64,000 nucleotides of DNA from Rhizobium cauense (GCF_019511525.1 NZ_JAEUAT010000006.1:186001-250000); one strand, 5' to 3'; counted from the first letter of the stretch, positions 17,328-26,603 are shown. Notes: generated by a model from the letters alone, not told the origin. Program-made: numbers and translations.

Positions 17328-18341
17328 ATGAAACGGGAAAGCACAAGGCACCAGTTACCCGTCGAAAAGACGTCGGATCTTTACCTGCGCAAGGCAGACA
17401 GCATGCCGCAGCGGCTTTCCGGCTTCATCGCTATGATGGGTCGGGGCCATCAGGCAGCGCTTGTTGTTCTCTCGGTCTTTTTATTTGCCGTCGGGATTCT
17501 TCCGCTGGAGGTGCAAAGGCGCATCGTCAACGGCGCGACGTATGGCGCCAACCTTAACACGATCCTCGGCCTGGTACTGACCTACCTGACTCTTGTTCTC
17601 AGCGAAGGAGTTATCAAGCTCATTCTAAACATCTACCGCGGCTGGATCGGGGAGCGAGCGATCCGCTGGCTTCGCATGACAGTCATCGATGCCGGAGAAC
17701 GTCACTCGGAAGAGCGTGCGACCCTGGCCGAAGGCGTCGAAATGTCCATCGTTCTTGCGGAGGCCGAACCGGTGGGTGGGTTTGTCGGCACTAGCATCTC
17801 AGAGCCTATACTTCAGGCGGGCATACTCCTGGCAGTGGGCGGTTACATGATTTACCTCCAGCCGCTACTCGCCTTCGCTGTCCTTGCAGTGTTTATTCCT
17901 CAATCGATTCTGGTACCCATTCTTCAAGGTCTAATTAACCAGCGTGTGAAAACGAAGATCACGGTGATAAGACACCTTAGTGAGGAGATGGTCGACCATA
18001 CTTCAGCAAATTCGCCTCGACACCAGGCCGCACGTGTCCAGCGCCTGTTTTCGACGAACATGAGTATCTACAAGCTGAAATATGCGCTCAATTTTCTGAT
18101 GAACCTCATGTTTCAACTCGGCTATGCAGGAATTTTCGCACTCGGCGGCTACTATGTCATAACTGGAAGAATAGAAATCGGTACGGTGGTTGCGTTCATC
18201 GCCGGACTCAGCAAGGTCTCGGATCCGTGGGGTGCGCTTGTGGATTGGTATCGCGACCTGAGAGTAACGCAGGTCAAATACGAGCTCATCTGCGACGCGA
18301 GTACCCTCGACCTGCCCCGGTTGCCTGAAGGATCAGAGTAG
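17328..18341 (+). CDS. ABC-transporter transmembrane domain protein lacking an ATPase
   Basis: 337 residues, ATG after GTGGAGGAC. It has six predicted hydrophobic segments between about 42 and 310, with the layout of an ABC exporter membrane domain: QAALVVLSVFLFAVGILPL, ILGLVLTYLTLVLSEGVIK, EPILQAGILLAVGGYMIY and IGTVVAFIAGLSKVSDPW, the last being a typical segment just before the nucleotide-binding domain. The protein ends shortly after, with no Walker A or signature motif, and no ATPase gene follows. Similar ATPase-less proteins may act with a partner elsewhere, or this is a truncated transporter. Confidence 0.75.
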   Translation: MKRESTRHQLPVEKTSDLYLRKADSMPQRLSGFIAMMGRGHQAALVVLSVFLFAVGILPLEVQRRIVNGATYGANLNTILGLVLTYLTLVLSEGVIKLILNIYRGWIGERAIRWLRMTVIDAGERHSEERATLAEGVEMSIVLAEAEPVGGFVGTSISEPILQAGILLAVGGYMIYLQPLLAFAVLAVFIPQSILVPILQGLINQRVKTKITVIRHLSEEMVDHTSANSPRHQAARVQRLFSTNMSIYKLKYALNFLMNLMFQLGYAGIFALGGYYVITGRIEIGTVVAFIAGLSKVSDPWGALVDWYRDLRVTQVKYELICDASTLDLPRLPEGSE

Positions 18342-18348
18342 GCGAGCG

Positions 18349-18732
18349 CTACGCGACAGTCCGAGCCGCCATGCCATTAAATACCGCGTTGGCCTCCTCA
18401 CGTGCGCGATAGGCAACCTGGGAGGCTAGTTCCGAACCAATGGTCAGTAACTTGCTCGTCTCATTGGCGTAGTCGATTTTGGCGGTTCGCACGAAGTCCC
18501 CGACGACATCAAGGGCGTCGTTGCTTCCCACACTGCCAACGAGATCACCCATCAGAGCAACTTGTTGCTGCCAGCGTCGGATGACAAAGTCGATGGCTTC
18601 AGTCTGAATGCGTGCAGCCACACTAAGCGTTTGAACGTGGATGTCGATGCTCGCCTCAATGACATTCTCCACAGCGTCGAAGGTCGGCAAAGTCGCCACG
18701 TGGCGATAAACTCGATAAGCGTTCCGTGTCAT
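18349..18732 (-). CDS. Phasin-family protein
   Basis: 127 residues from the ATG behind GGGGA. It is mostly amphipathic helix, with VENVIEASIDIHVQTLSVAAR, FVIRRWQQQVALMGDL and KIDYANETSKLLTIGSELASQVAYRAREEA, the pattern of Phasin_2 proteins that coat polyhydroxybutyrate granules. No signal peptide. It is 30 bp downstream of a universal stress protein gene on the same strand, so both probably follow the FixK box at 19245. Carbon storage under low oxygen would fit; function is inferred from family. Confidence 0.68.
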   Translation of the reverse strand: MTRNAYRVYRHVATLPTFDAVENVIEASIDIHVQTLSVAARIQTEAIDFVIRRWQQQVALMGDLVGSVGSNDALDVVGDFVRTAKIDYANETSKLLTIGSELASQVAYRAREEANAVFNGMAARTVA

Positions 18733-18762
18733 ACGCTTTCCCCTGAACAAAGGCGCCTGCCA

Positions 18763-19200
18763 TCATCGAAAGACTAGCACTGGTATACGCGAGTTGCTGA
18801 GAATCTTGTTCGTGACGCTGCCAATGATCAGCCCCGCCACACCTGTGCGCCCATGTGATCCAATCGCGATCAGATCGCATCCGTTCAAAACGGCCGTTTC
18901 AATGATGGCTTCGTGGATTTGGTCACTCCTAAGCCTCACGCTATCGCTAGCAACCATTTGGTGGCGCGCCCGCAATTCAACATCGGCGAGGAACTGAACG
19001 GCCTGCGCCTCGGATAGCCGCTCGTAGTCCTCCCGGCAAGCCGTGAGCTTGTCGCTATCCATTGTAAAGATACGGAACGGCTCCAGCACATGCACGAACA
19101 CAACGCAAGCGTTTACTTCACGGGCAAACGCGATCGCATTTTCTGCAGCCGAAACCGCACGTCTGGATCCGTCGGTTGGTATGAGAACCTTCGCAAACAT
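18763..19200 (-). CDS. Universal stress protein, single domain
   Basis: 145 residues from the ATG of MFAKVLIPTDGSRRAVSAAE. The C-terminal nucleotide-binding motif is LIAIGSHGRTGVAGLIIGSVTNKILSNSRIPVLV, the full G-2x-G-9x-G(S/T) form, so this copy very likely binds ATP, unlike the more divergent tandem copies at 4.5-6.2 kb. A perfect TTGA-N6-TCAA box is centred 51 bp upstream. A phasin gene follows on the same strand. Confidence 0.92.
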   Translation of the reverse strand: MFAKVLIPTDGSRRAVSAAENAIAFAREVNACVVFVHVLEPFRIFTMDSDKLTACREDYERLSEAQAVQFLADVELRARHQMVASDSVRLRSDQIHEAIIETAVLNGCDLIAIGSHGRTGVAGLIIGSVTNKILSNSRIPVLVFR

Positions 19201-19244
19201 GACACTCTCCTCATTCGACACTACGACAGGTTCTTCGGATGTCT

Positions 19245-19258
19245 TTGATCCTGGTCAA
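19245..19258. promoter_or_regulatory. FixK/FNR box upstream of usp-phasin
   Basis: TTGATCCTGGTCAA matches TTGA-N6-TCAA fully. A class II start site would be near 19210, 10 bp before the Usp start codon. It could also act on the divergent gene at 19456. Confidence 0.75.
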
Positions 19259-19455
19259 TGTCGTAGAGCAGTTCCTGATAAAGACTAAGCCGAAGCAAAC
19301 GCCCGCCAGATCGACGTCGCGCTTGGCAAATGCTCGAAGTGGGCTTGAGGATGCGCACTCGGTGCCGTCTTTGTCGAGCACGAGCAATCTCACTTCCAAG
19401 GTCAACCCGGCTCGCGGGCTGGTCGACGATATCGTCGGGTCAAAGGAGAATGAAG

Positions 19456-19773
19456 ATGCTGTCCACTGACCGGGATTGTAAGCCTGGTGGCGAACACTTT
19501 GCCGTTCCCACGCTAGGAGAAGTTGAAGGTAAACTTATGCTCTCGGAGTTGGTCGCCGTCGCCTGCCTTCAAGAACTGCTTACGAAAGAACATGCGCCGA
19601 TCGTGGAAAAGGTGAGGCGCCGCATCCTTCGGGATCTCAAGCATCGTTGCCGGTTGCTAAAGCTGTGTGCAGCCGACGAGAAAGCGACTACGGACTATGC
19701 GTTCCAGGTTTTAGAAGCCGCGGTAAGAGAGGCCGGCTCAAAAACTGGCCACGGGCTGGCGAGGTCACCATGA
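19456..19773 (+). CDS. Hypothetical protein coupled to acetate kinase
   Basis: 105 residues; the ATG at 19456 has AGGAG at correct spacing, while one two codons earlier is too close. The protein is helical and charged: LSELVAVACLQELLTKEHAPIVEKVRRRILRDLKHRCRLL would form long helices. No family was recognised. Its stop overlaps the ackA start as ATGA, so the two are translationally coupled, and it may serve the acetate kinase or an absent partner enzyme. Confidence 0.65.
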   Translation: MLSTDRDCKPGGEHFAVPTLGEVEGKLMLSELVAVACLQELLTKEHAPIVEKVRRRILRDLKHRCRLLKLCAADEKATTDYAFQVLEAAVREAGSKTGHGLARSP

Positions 19774-20975
19774 GTAGGGAGATTGGAATTGCCTTCAATG
19801 CCGGTTCGGCGAGTGTCAAAATCGGCATCTTCGACATAGGATCCGGCGTCGCTAGGCGCATCAGCCGGGCTATCGTTTCTTTAGGTGAGCACCCGACCCT
19901 CAGATATGACGGCGTTGAAGGTATGCAGGTGGTCGATCTGCCGATTGCTACAGATGGCATTCCAATCAATGTAATCTCAACCGTCCTAGAACGGCTGTTG
20001 CAGGGTGATTGCCATATTGGCGTTGTTGGCCACAGAGTCGTCCACGGGGGAATGTTGTTCAAGGGACCGACGCTTGTTGACGATGCAGTGATTTCGGAAA
20101 TTGAAAGCCTAATGCCGATGGTCCTGCATCATAAGCCTCAGGCGATAAGCTTGATCGATGCGGTCTCCTCCCTCTATCCCAATGCCCTGCAGACGGTATC
20201 CTTTGATACTGCTTTCCATAGCTCTCAGTGCACTCTCGCGACGAGGCTCGCAATTCCTGTCGCAATGCACGACGCGGGCATACGCCGATATGGTTTCCAC
20301 GGACTCTCATACAAGTATATAGCTAACTACCTTCAAAAATTTGCACCCTATATCGGCGGTGCTAGGGTCATTTGCGCTCACCTCGGATGCAGCGCAAGTC
20401 TCTGTGGTATGGTCGACGGCGTCAGTATCGACACTAGCATGGGATTTAGCGCCCTCGATGGTGTTCCAATGGCAACGCGGCCTGGTTCGTTGGATCCGGG
20501 TGTGCTGCTATATTTGCTCCGAACGGTATTCGCAGATGCCGGGGAATTGGAGAGCTTCCTTTATCACCGGTGTGGCCTTCTGGGAGTTTCGGGAATAAGT
20601 GGCGACACCCAAGCACTGCTTGAAGACTTCCGCCCGGCAGCGAAGGAAGCGCTCGATCTTTTCTGTTTCCGGATTGCCGGCGAGGTCGGGCGTCTCGCCG
20701 TTTCAACAGGCGGGATTGACGCGCTCGTCTTCACAGGAGGCATTGGCGAACACCAACCAGAGATTCGAAAAGGCATCGAACGGCACCTTTCCTGGATGGG
20801 CCTATCCCTGAACGAAGCAGCCAACAAGACGAATGCCACCGTGCTGAATGCAAAGGGAAGTGCCATCGAAGCGTTCGTCATTCCCACAGACGAAGAACAG
20901 GTGATTGCCGATGAGGCACTCGCCGTCATCCACTGGCATGGACGCCATCAAGGGGAGCGACGGCAGGCAAGTTGA
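19770..20975 (+). CDS. ackA: Acetate kinase
   Basis: 401 residues, the normal length. It makes acetyl phosphate from acetate and ATP or runs in reverse to make ATP under low oxygen. Motifs: NAGSASVKIGIFD (N-terminal phosphate loop), VGHRVVHGG, FDTAFHSSQ, YGFHGLSYKYIA with the catalytic His region, DTSMGFSALDGVPMATRPGSLDPG, LLGVSGISGDTQAL and ALVFTGGIGEHQPEIR. The loop CAHLGCSASLC has Cys where HLGNGAS is usual, so the Asn of that motif is replaced. No phosphate acetyltransferase gene is adjacent; a short phosphoketolase-like fragment follows instead. Confidence 0.93.
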   Translation: MSREIGIAFNAGSASVKIGIFDIGSGVARRISRAIVSLGEHPTLRYDGVEGMQVVDLPIATDGIPINVISTVLERLLQGDCHIGVVGHRVVHGGMLFKGPTLVDDAVISEIESLMPMVLHHKPQAISLIDAVSSLYPNALQTVSFDTAFHSSQCTLATRLAIPVAMHDAGIRRYGFHGLSYKYIANYLQKFAPYIGGARVICAHLGCSASLCGMVDGVSIDTSMGFSALDGVPMATRPGSLDPGVLLYLLRTVFADAGELESFLYHRCGLLGVSGISGDTQALLEDFRPAAKEALDLFCFRIAGEVGRLAVSTGGIDALVFTGGIGEHQPEIRKGIERHLSWMGLSLNEAANKTNATVLNAKGSAIEAFVIPTDEEQVIADEALAVIHWHGRHQGERRQAS

Positions 20976-21133
20976 CCGGGCCGAACTACGAATTCAGGTT
21001 GATCGACCACTATTGGCGAGCGGCCAACGATGCGTCCGGGAGAGCCCAGAGCCTCGCCACGAAGGGTCTGGAGCGGATTGACTGCTCAACAAGAACTGAC
21101 TCAATGTATATGGCAAGGACTACCAAATTATGA
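20972..21133 (+). pseudogene. Possible phosphoketolase N-terminal remnant
   Basis: A 53-codon frame starting with TTG and overlapping the ackA stop. It reads EFRLIDHYWRAAN near its start, resembling the ID-x-YWRAAN segment near the N-terminus of xylulose-5-phosphate phosphoketolase, then diverges and stops. Phosphoketolase plus acetate kinase is a common gene pair, so a deletion after the first 20 or so codons is plausible. The match is short and unproven. Confidence 0.3.
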
Positions 21134-21484
21134 ACCGGAGGCCCGTTCGCGACCTGGAAGTTGAAGATTTTCGCCTGAGGTCTTTCGCGATAGAGTAGCC
21201 TGAACGTCGACCATCGGGGGTATCGCAGTGGTGGCCTCGTGAAATATTGGGTTGCTTATTGTCTCCGCGCCAAGCTGCTTGCCGCGCAGGTGGTTGCCTG
21301 GGGCAGTATTCCGCTCGCTTCTGCGTCCTCTCAGTGAAGCAATCAGACGCAGTGCCTCGCGGCGCGTAAGCAGGATCGCCGTGACACCCACGTCAGCTGG
21401 CCGTCCGGTTGTCCTATCCACAACGTTAAAGAGGCCGTATTGGGTGGGGATACAGATGTACTGTGCGTTGCTCGGCGGCGTCAT
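21128..21484 (-). CDS. Hypothetical protein under a FixK box
   Basis: 118 residues from the ATG of MTPPSNAQYIC, with GGAGAT at 8 bp; a TTG lies further upstream. The N-terminal half (IPTQYGLFNVVDRTTGRPADVGVTAILLTRREALRLIASL) looks folded; the C-terminal half is polar and probably flexible. No family recognised. A TTGA-N6-TCAA box is centred 118 bp upstream, placing it in the putative FixK regulon. Confidence 0.6.
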   Translation of the reverse strand: MTPPSNAQYICIPTQYGLFNVVDRTTGRPADVGVTAILLTRREALRLIASLRGRRSERNTAPGNHLRGKQLGAETISNPIFHEATTAIPPMVDVQATLSRKTSGENLQLPGRERASGS

Positions 21485-21594
21485 AAGTGGGATCTCCAAA
21501 CTACTTCATAGAAAGACCAGGGCGTTCATTGGTCCCTGCCCGTTGCTCTAGATGCGCAACATCATGCAGGTTAAACGCTGGTCAACACTGGGCA

Positions 21595-21608
21595 TTGAGT
21601 TAGATCAA
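21595..21608. promoter_or_regulatory. FixK/FNR box
   Basis: TTGAGTTAGATCAA matches TTGA-N6-TCAA. It lies upstream of the minus-strand gene that starts at 21484; a class II start would be near 21560. Confidence 0.65.
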
Positions 21609-21842
21609 AGAGGCCTAGGGGGCATGGCTCGATTAGCGTCGATGCTCTCACAAGGACGCGATTTCGCTCGGAGGGCGCTGACATTTTGCGACCTCCCGGG
21701 CTACCCGCTAGTCAGATTACTTTCGGCAACCGGACCATGGATCCCGGTATGAATGGCCTTGCCCGCATCGGGAATAGTGATGTGCTTTTCAATTGCCTTC
21801 GTGTCGTGGACTGCTGGCGAGGCGTTGTGTCCGGACTGCGCC

Positions 21843-22118
21843 CTAGTAATAGCGCCGCTGCCATTCAGTCACGTCGGCTTTGCTGATCCGGATTGATTGA
21901 CCAGCACTAGTAGGGCGAAGAAGCTTCACCTCCGCTATCGCGCAAAGTGTCTGCACGTTTTCCTGGAGACGGGTTTCATCCGCACGTGGTGGGGATCCAA
22001 GCGCCATCAAAGCCTCCCGATCAATCAGTACCGTTCTTTGTTCGCCGCTGCTTTCGAGCATCATGACGCCGCTTTCACCGGCAGACTTGAGAAACGCGGT
22101 GAGAAATCTGACGGACAT
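21843..22118 (-). CDS. Small protein under a perfect FNR box, DUF1488-like
   Basis: 91 residues from the ATG behind GGGAGGAG. The order FLTAFLKSAGESGVMMLES, VLIDREALMALGS, NVQTLCAIAEVKLL and IRISKADVTEWQRRYY resembles the small DUF1488-like proteins, though I am not certain of the family. There is no signal peptide or membrane segment. The perfect FNR box at 22243 sits 125 bp upstream. Confidence 0.62.
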   Translation of the reverse strand: MSVRFLTAFLKSAGESGVMMLESSGEQRTVLIDREALMALGSPPRADETRLQENVQTLCAIAEVKLLRPTSAGQSIRISKADVTEWQRRYY

Positions 22119-22242
22119 GTAACAAAACTCCTCCCTGCGAGCCCTGGCCCGCCTGACGTGGGCGAGCCAAACGCTCTTGTGAAATCCGACAACGGGGCTG
22201 GTGCCGAACGGTTCTAGTCTAAAGCGCGAATGACAGACTTCT

Positions 22243-22256
22243 TTGATCAGGATCAA
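22243..22256. promoter_or_regulatory. Perfect FNR/FixK box
   Basis: TTGATCAGGATCAA matches the FNR consensus completely. It lies upstream of the 91-residue protein gene on the minus strand. Confidence 0.78.
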
Positions 22257-22627
22257 AGCCGCGGATCGACAGCATCTGATCGTGCGGGAGGGTCATATGG
22301 TACAGACCATCTATCGGGCTATCGGTTGGCCTGATTGTCGCCCATGCTTGCCTCAGATGGTGCTAACCTTTTGATCCCATCGGTCTTTCAAAGCCGCATT
22401 CGATGCTACTGCAGCGATCCGTGTCGCCGCTTCTGCCGATAAATGCTGATGGTCGATGAAGGCTGGCGTATCGTCACGGCTACGCAGGGGTCAGCCAAGG
22501 TTTCGCTCTCCTTCTCGACACTCGATGCTGTGCTCCATGAAATTCCTCACTGCCCAAGAGTTGCGGTCCAGAACGTTTGGTTGTAAACATAGGACATTAG
22601 GAATGTTTAACCTGTGTTTGAGGGACC
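22257..22627. other. 371-bp intergenic stretch
   Basis: It holds no convincing gene, repeat or RNA. It separates the FixK-box island from the damaged genes that follow. Confidence 0.5.
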
Positions 22628-23815
22628 ATGGGATCTACAGACCTACCTTGCGCTGGATGCGACCAACCAACCGAGACTGAAATTTATCAACAGTTGGAGC
22701 GGATGTTTGGGAGTCCTGAGTTTCACTCAACTCCGCGAAGCCGAGCCTTCTTGCAGTTCATTGTGGACGAAGCGCTGGCAGGGCGCTCGGATTTCCTGAA
22801 GGCGTTCACGATCGCAAACAGTGTTTTCGACCGAAGTACCTCACTTGATGCGCAAAATGACCCGGTTGTGCGCATTGAGGCTGGGCGTTTGCGCCGAGCA
22901 CTGGAACTCTACTACCTTGTCATCGCGGGCGCCGACCGTGTGGTTGTCACGATCCCAAAGGGCGGCTATGTGCCGTCATTCAACTATGCTGACAAAATAG
23001 CGCCCACAAGCCAGGGATCGACGGTCGAACCAACTTCGAAAACCGAATTTGGCCCGCACGTTCCGACTTCACCGGCACACACTGTGCTCAACCCGTCCAG
23101 GCTGTCCTGGATCAGATACGTATTGCTGTCGGGTATTGTGTTGCTTGCGATAGCAGCTTTCGTCCAAACCCCGCACGAGTTCGCCCTCGCCCCACCAGCT
23201 ATCCCTCACGCTGCCCCTGCAAGTATCCTCGTCGAGCAGTTCCGGGATGGTGCGGGATTGCAGAGTCGTTCGAAGGTCGCGGATGGCCTGAGAGACGAGA
23301 TCATCGTGCAACTCGTAAAGTTCAGGGACATCGCGGTCATTGCGAGCCTGGCAACGACAGGGGAAGCCTCAACCGAAGCGCCCCGATATGCGTTGCAAGG
23401 AAGCGTCACAAGAGTGGGAGACAGGCTCCGCTCTCGTTTACGTCTGATCCAGAGGACGGATGGAGCAGCGATCTGGGCGAGCACCTATGATGGTGATTTA
23501 CGATCACGGGGGCTGTTTCAAATCCAAGACCAAGCCGCACGGTGCATAGCAAATTCACTCGCCTCGCCTTACGGCGCAACGTTTCATACAAACGCGGGGA
23601 GCCTGACCAAAGAACGCATCAACGTCACCACTGATGGTAATGCTTGCGTGCTCGAAGATAGCAGCACCCCCCTGACAGTGAGATCGATGGGTCGAGATGG
23701 TGCCAAGAGCTACTCTGAAACGACAGTGAGGAAGTGCCGATTGATCCGGCAACAGTCCTGTATGTTACCGCCCTGTTCGCCTGCAAAAGCAGAGTTGGGT
23801 GGGTTCTTGACTTAG
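22628..23815 (+). pseudogene. TolB/TPR-type adenylate-cyclase-like protein, C-terminus damaged
   Basis: 395 codons. Residues about 15-115 (EIYQQLERMFGSPEFHSTPRSRAFLQFIVDEAL, VRIEAGRLRRALELYY, VTIPKGGYVPSF) match the N-terminal domain of a rhizobial family of inner-membrane proteins with adenylate-cyclase-associated or TolB-like parts. A membrane helix lies near 160-178, and a TolB-like domain (ASILVEQFRDGAGLQSRSK, DEIIVQLVKF, YALQGSVTRVGDRLRSRLRL) spans about 195-300. The expected TPR region is missing: after about residue 330 the sequence becomes unlike the family, while another frame gives short protein-like stretches. A frameshift or decay is inferred. Confidence 0.7.
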
Positions 23816-23839
23816 AGATATGGTTTGTATTGGGGGACA

Positions 23840-25029
23840 ATGATGCAACGACCATTTAAAGCTGCGCATGCGCCGTTCTGCTTTCTTCTTGTATCGTTGG
23901 CACAGGTTGGGTCTTTGTTTGCGCAAGAGGTGCCGAAATCGGTTGAAAAGCCGGCCGGGGCCAGCAAGCCGAGGAACGCTGGATTCCGAAACTAAGGCGC
24001 GGAGACGATACCGCTTATCTGGAATTCTACGGCCAGATCAACAAAGGTCTCCTGACTTTCGATGACGGCGGTTCAACCGAGAACTACTTCCCCGTCGACA
24101 ACGCCAGCTCCTCATCGCGCATTGGCCTCCGCTTTTATGCCCTGAGAGAGGATAACTGGGGAGTGGGAGGGAATCTCGAATGGGAGTGGACAGCCTATTC
24201 GACGACAAACGTAAATCAGCTCAACAAGGATGATTTCGACTGGGAGAGCAACCTTCTGCGAAAAGCAGAAGTCTACATGGACTCGAAGGAGTACGGGAAG
24301 TTCTGGTTCGGCCAAGGTAGCATGGCCTCTGATAGCAGCGCCGAAGTCGATTTGTCCGGTACCAGCGTCGTGGGCTATTCCCTTATTTCAGACATGGCCG
24401 GCGGCCCATTTCTGAGACTGGACGATGGGTCGCTTTCCAACGTGCGCGTCAAGGACGCTTTTACCAACTACGATGGGCTCGGTCGTAAACTGCGCATCCG
24501 TTATGACACGCCCTCCTACAGTGGATTCAGCCTGACTTCGTCCTTTGGGACGCAGGTAGTGCCCGATCCGACCCACATCGCCGTCTGGGACCTCGCCTTG
24601 CGATACGATGAAACGATCAACGACGTTAAGGTCAGCGGGGCATTGGCTTTTTCACGACCGGGAGAAGGCGACTCAATTTACGATGCTTCGATCTCACTGT
24701 TGCATCAGCCGACAGGCTTGAGCCTCACGCTTGCCGCAGGCTATTCCGACAAGGATGCCATCGATGGGCGGTACGGCTATGCCAAGCTTGGCTACCAGAC
24801 GGATATCTTCGACGTCGGCAAGACGGCATTTTCGATCGATGCCTATTTTGGGCGGGACATCAAAGGCAAAGGTACGGATAGCGAGTCATTCGGCGTACAG
24901 GCTGTCCAAAATCTCGACTACTATCAGGCCGAGCTTTATGTTGGCGCACGTTCCTATTCCTATGACGACGACGTTGCCAGTGTCCAAGACAGCTATGCAG
25001 TGTTGGCAGGCGCAAGGCTGAAATTTTAG
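23840..25029 (+). pseudogene. Outer-membrane porin with a frameshift after the signal peptide
   Basis: The first frame (ATG at 23840, GGGGGAC upstream) encodes a signal peptide, FCFLLVSLAQVGSLFA-QE, then runs to a stop near 23994. The rest of the porin continues in another frame from about 23950: AYLEFYGQINKGLLTFDD, SSRIGLRFYAL, YGKFWFGQGSMASDSSAEVDLSG, then alternating beta strands to the C-terminal ARLKF with terminal Phe, as BAM substrates require. The two parts together give a normal porin of about 390 residues. Either one base was lost or gained in 23947-23990, or the gene is a recent pseudogene. Translation from GTG 24163 would lack a signal peptide. Confidence 0.75.
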
Positions 25030-25457
25030 GGAAGGTATGTCTGGCCCGGGTATTCGAAACGGTGGGCCACTGGCGATAGGCGCGCGCAACTCACTCGCCT
25101 GCAAAGGCAGACGATATCCGGGCCGCAGCCGCTCTATCAAGCCATGAAAACGACGACTGCGTTTCCCCAAGTGGTGAGCAAGCCGATTGGGACTGTCGGT
25201 GTGTAGCCAGGAACTGCAACCTTGCTTCCTCAACGGCCCTGCACTGCTGTCATTCCCGCGGTCATGGTCTGCGCACCGGCAAGCGCCCTGGCGGCAAGCC
25301 GAGCGCGGTCATCAGAGACACAGCTGCGTCCGGTATTTGGCCAAAAAAGGGGAAAGGCCATGCGCAGCAGCCCAGCAAGCAGCGTGCCCCCGTTTAGAGG
25401 CCGCTCCCAGCCCGCCATGGGAGATACCTATGGAAAATGGCTTGGCACTGGGCGCCG
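25030..25457. other. 428-bp intergenic stretch
   Basis: No supported gene. Short frames occur on both strands but none has a ribosome binding site and family match. Confidence 0.5.
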
Positions 25458-26435
25458 TCACATCCGGAAACGGTCAAAGGCTGTCAGGAGCCTGATGGGC
25501 GGGTCAGCTTCAGGATATCGATAGATTTCGTTGCGAAGAAAATGACGTTCGCTCTCCAGGTCCTGTTCATCCACTTCGATCCACCAGGACTTCGGTCGAC
25601 CCTCGCTCCCGTCCGACCAGCGATAGCCGCGCGCTTTCAGGTGGTCCTTCAGGTCGAAGGGGCTGTTCTCAGCGAAGATCCGAACACGGGATCTCTGGCT
25701 CGCCTTATAGAGTTCGGCAAAGGGTGTGGAGGCGTCCCCGTCCGGCCGCCGATCGAGCACCTCCAACAGTGCGAAGCAGTCGTCAACCGCCCTATGACCT
25801 TCGTGGAAGAAGCCAGCCTGGCCGATCAGATAGCCAAGTTTGGTACCCTCGAAACCGCGCGCAGGCCAATCTATCTCGGAATTCGAGCAGGCCCAGGCTT
25901 TCCCCGAAAAGACCGGCGAGAACGCCTCACAGAAAGGGCGGTCAAAACTTGCATTGTGGGCGATGATCAGGTCGGCGGGTTCGATAAGGGATCGTACCGC
26001 CCCGATATCGATGACCTGCGCCGCCACCATCTCGTCCGTGATGCCGGTCAGTCTGGTGATCTCGGCGGGTATTGAAGCACTCGGCTGCTGCAGACCACCG
26101 TAGACCCCGATGACGTCACCTATAGCTCCTTGCTCATCAAAGGTAAACGCGATGATGCCGACCTCGATGATCTCGTCCCTGCGAGGACTGAGACCAGTCG
26201 TCTCTGTGTCGAGGATTACACCCCTGAGCGGGAAATGAGAGCGAATGCTCTGAGCAATCTCGCGGCGTTCGAGCTTCTTGAGGATGCGGTAGCGACCGGT
26301 TGCGACCAGGTGGGAGACCATCTCGGCCTCATCCATGCCATCTGCGGGCGCTGAACGCCTTTGGCGTCCTTCCACGTCAGGTTTTTTGTTTGCGGCTGGC
26401 ACTTCTTCGGAAAACATTTCGAACTGGGTGGGCAT
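25458..26435 (-). CDS. DnaQ-type 3'-5' exonuclease
   Basis: 325 residues from the ATG of MPTQFEMFSEEV. The exonuclease domain (about 70-235) has the DEDDh residues: ILDTETTGLSPRRDEIIEVG (Exo I), LIIAHNASFDRPFCEAF (Exo II) and GHRAVDDCFALLEVL (Exo III, His and Asp). ACSNSEIDWPARGF and the LTGITDEMV segment are typical of the epsilon-subunit family. The C-terminal 90 residues (SRVRIFAENSPFDLKDHLKARGYRW) form an extra domain seen in a proteobacterial exonuclease subfamily. It is likely a DNA repair or processing nuclease rather than the replicative proofreader. Confidence 0.88.
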   Translation of the reverse strand: MPTQFEMFSEEVPAANKKPDVEGRQRRSAPADGMDEAEMVSHLVATGRYRILKKLERREIAQSIRSHFPLRGVILDTETTGLSPRRDEIIEVGIIAFTFDEQGAIGDVIGVYGGLQQPSASIPAEITRLTGITDEMVAAQVIDIGAVRSLIEPADLIIAHNASFDRPFCEAFSPVFSGKAWACSNSEIDWPARGFEGTKLGYLIGQAGFFHEGHRAVDDCFALLEVLDRRPDGDASTPFAELYKASQRSRVRIFAENSPFDLKDHLKARGYRWSDGSEGRPKSWWIEVDEQDLESERHFLRNEIYRYPEADPPIRLLTAFDRFRM

Positions 26436-26603
26436 GCCTAGTATTCCTGTCGCATCTTGGACAAGGCTGTAGCACGCCGAAGGCCGGCCGTCATTTCCAT
26501 CGATGGATATGGAAAGATCGATCAATCGAAGCGTGACCGCGCCGGAATTGGAACGTTTATTGCTCACATCCTAATATTCATATGCATTGAGGGGCGAAAT
26601 GTC

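Noticed and set aside
24163..25029. A complete 288-residue porin starting at GTG 24163
   Set aside because: Clear porin sequence continues upstream in the same frame and a signal peptide lies in a neighbouring frame, so this start is an artefact of the frameshift.
25437..26103. Plus-strand frames opposite the exonuclease gene
   Set aside because: They are shadows of the minus-strand exonuclease, whose catalytic motifs are clear.
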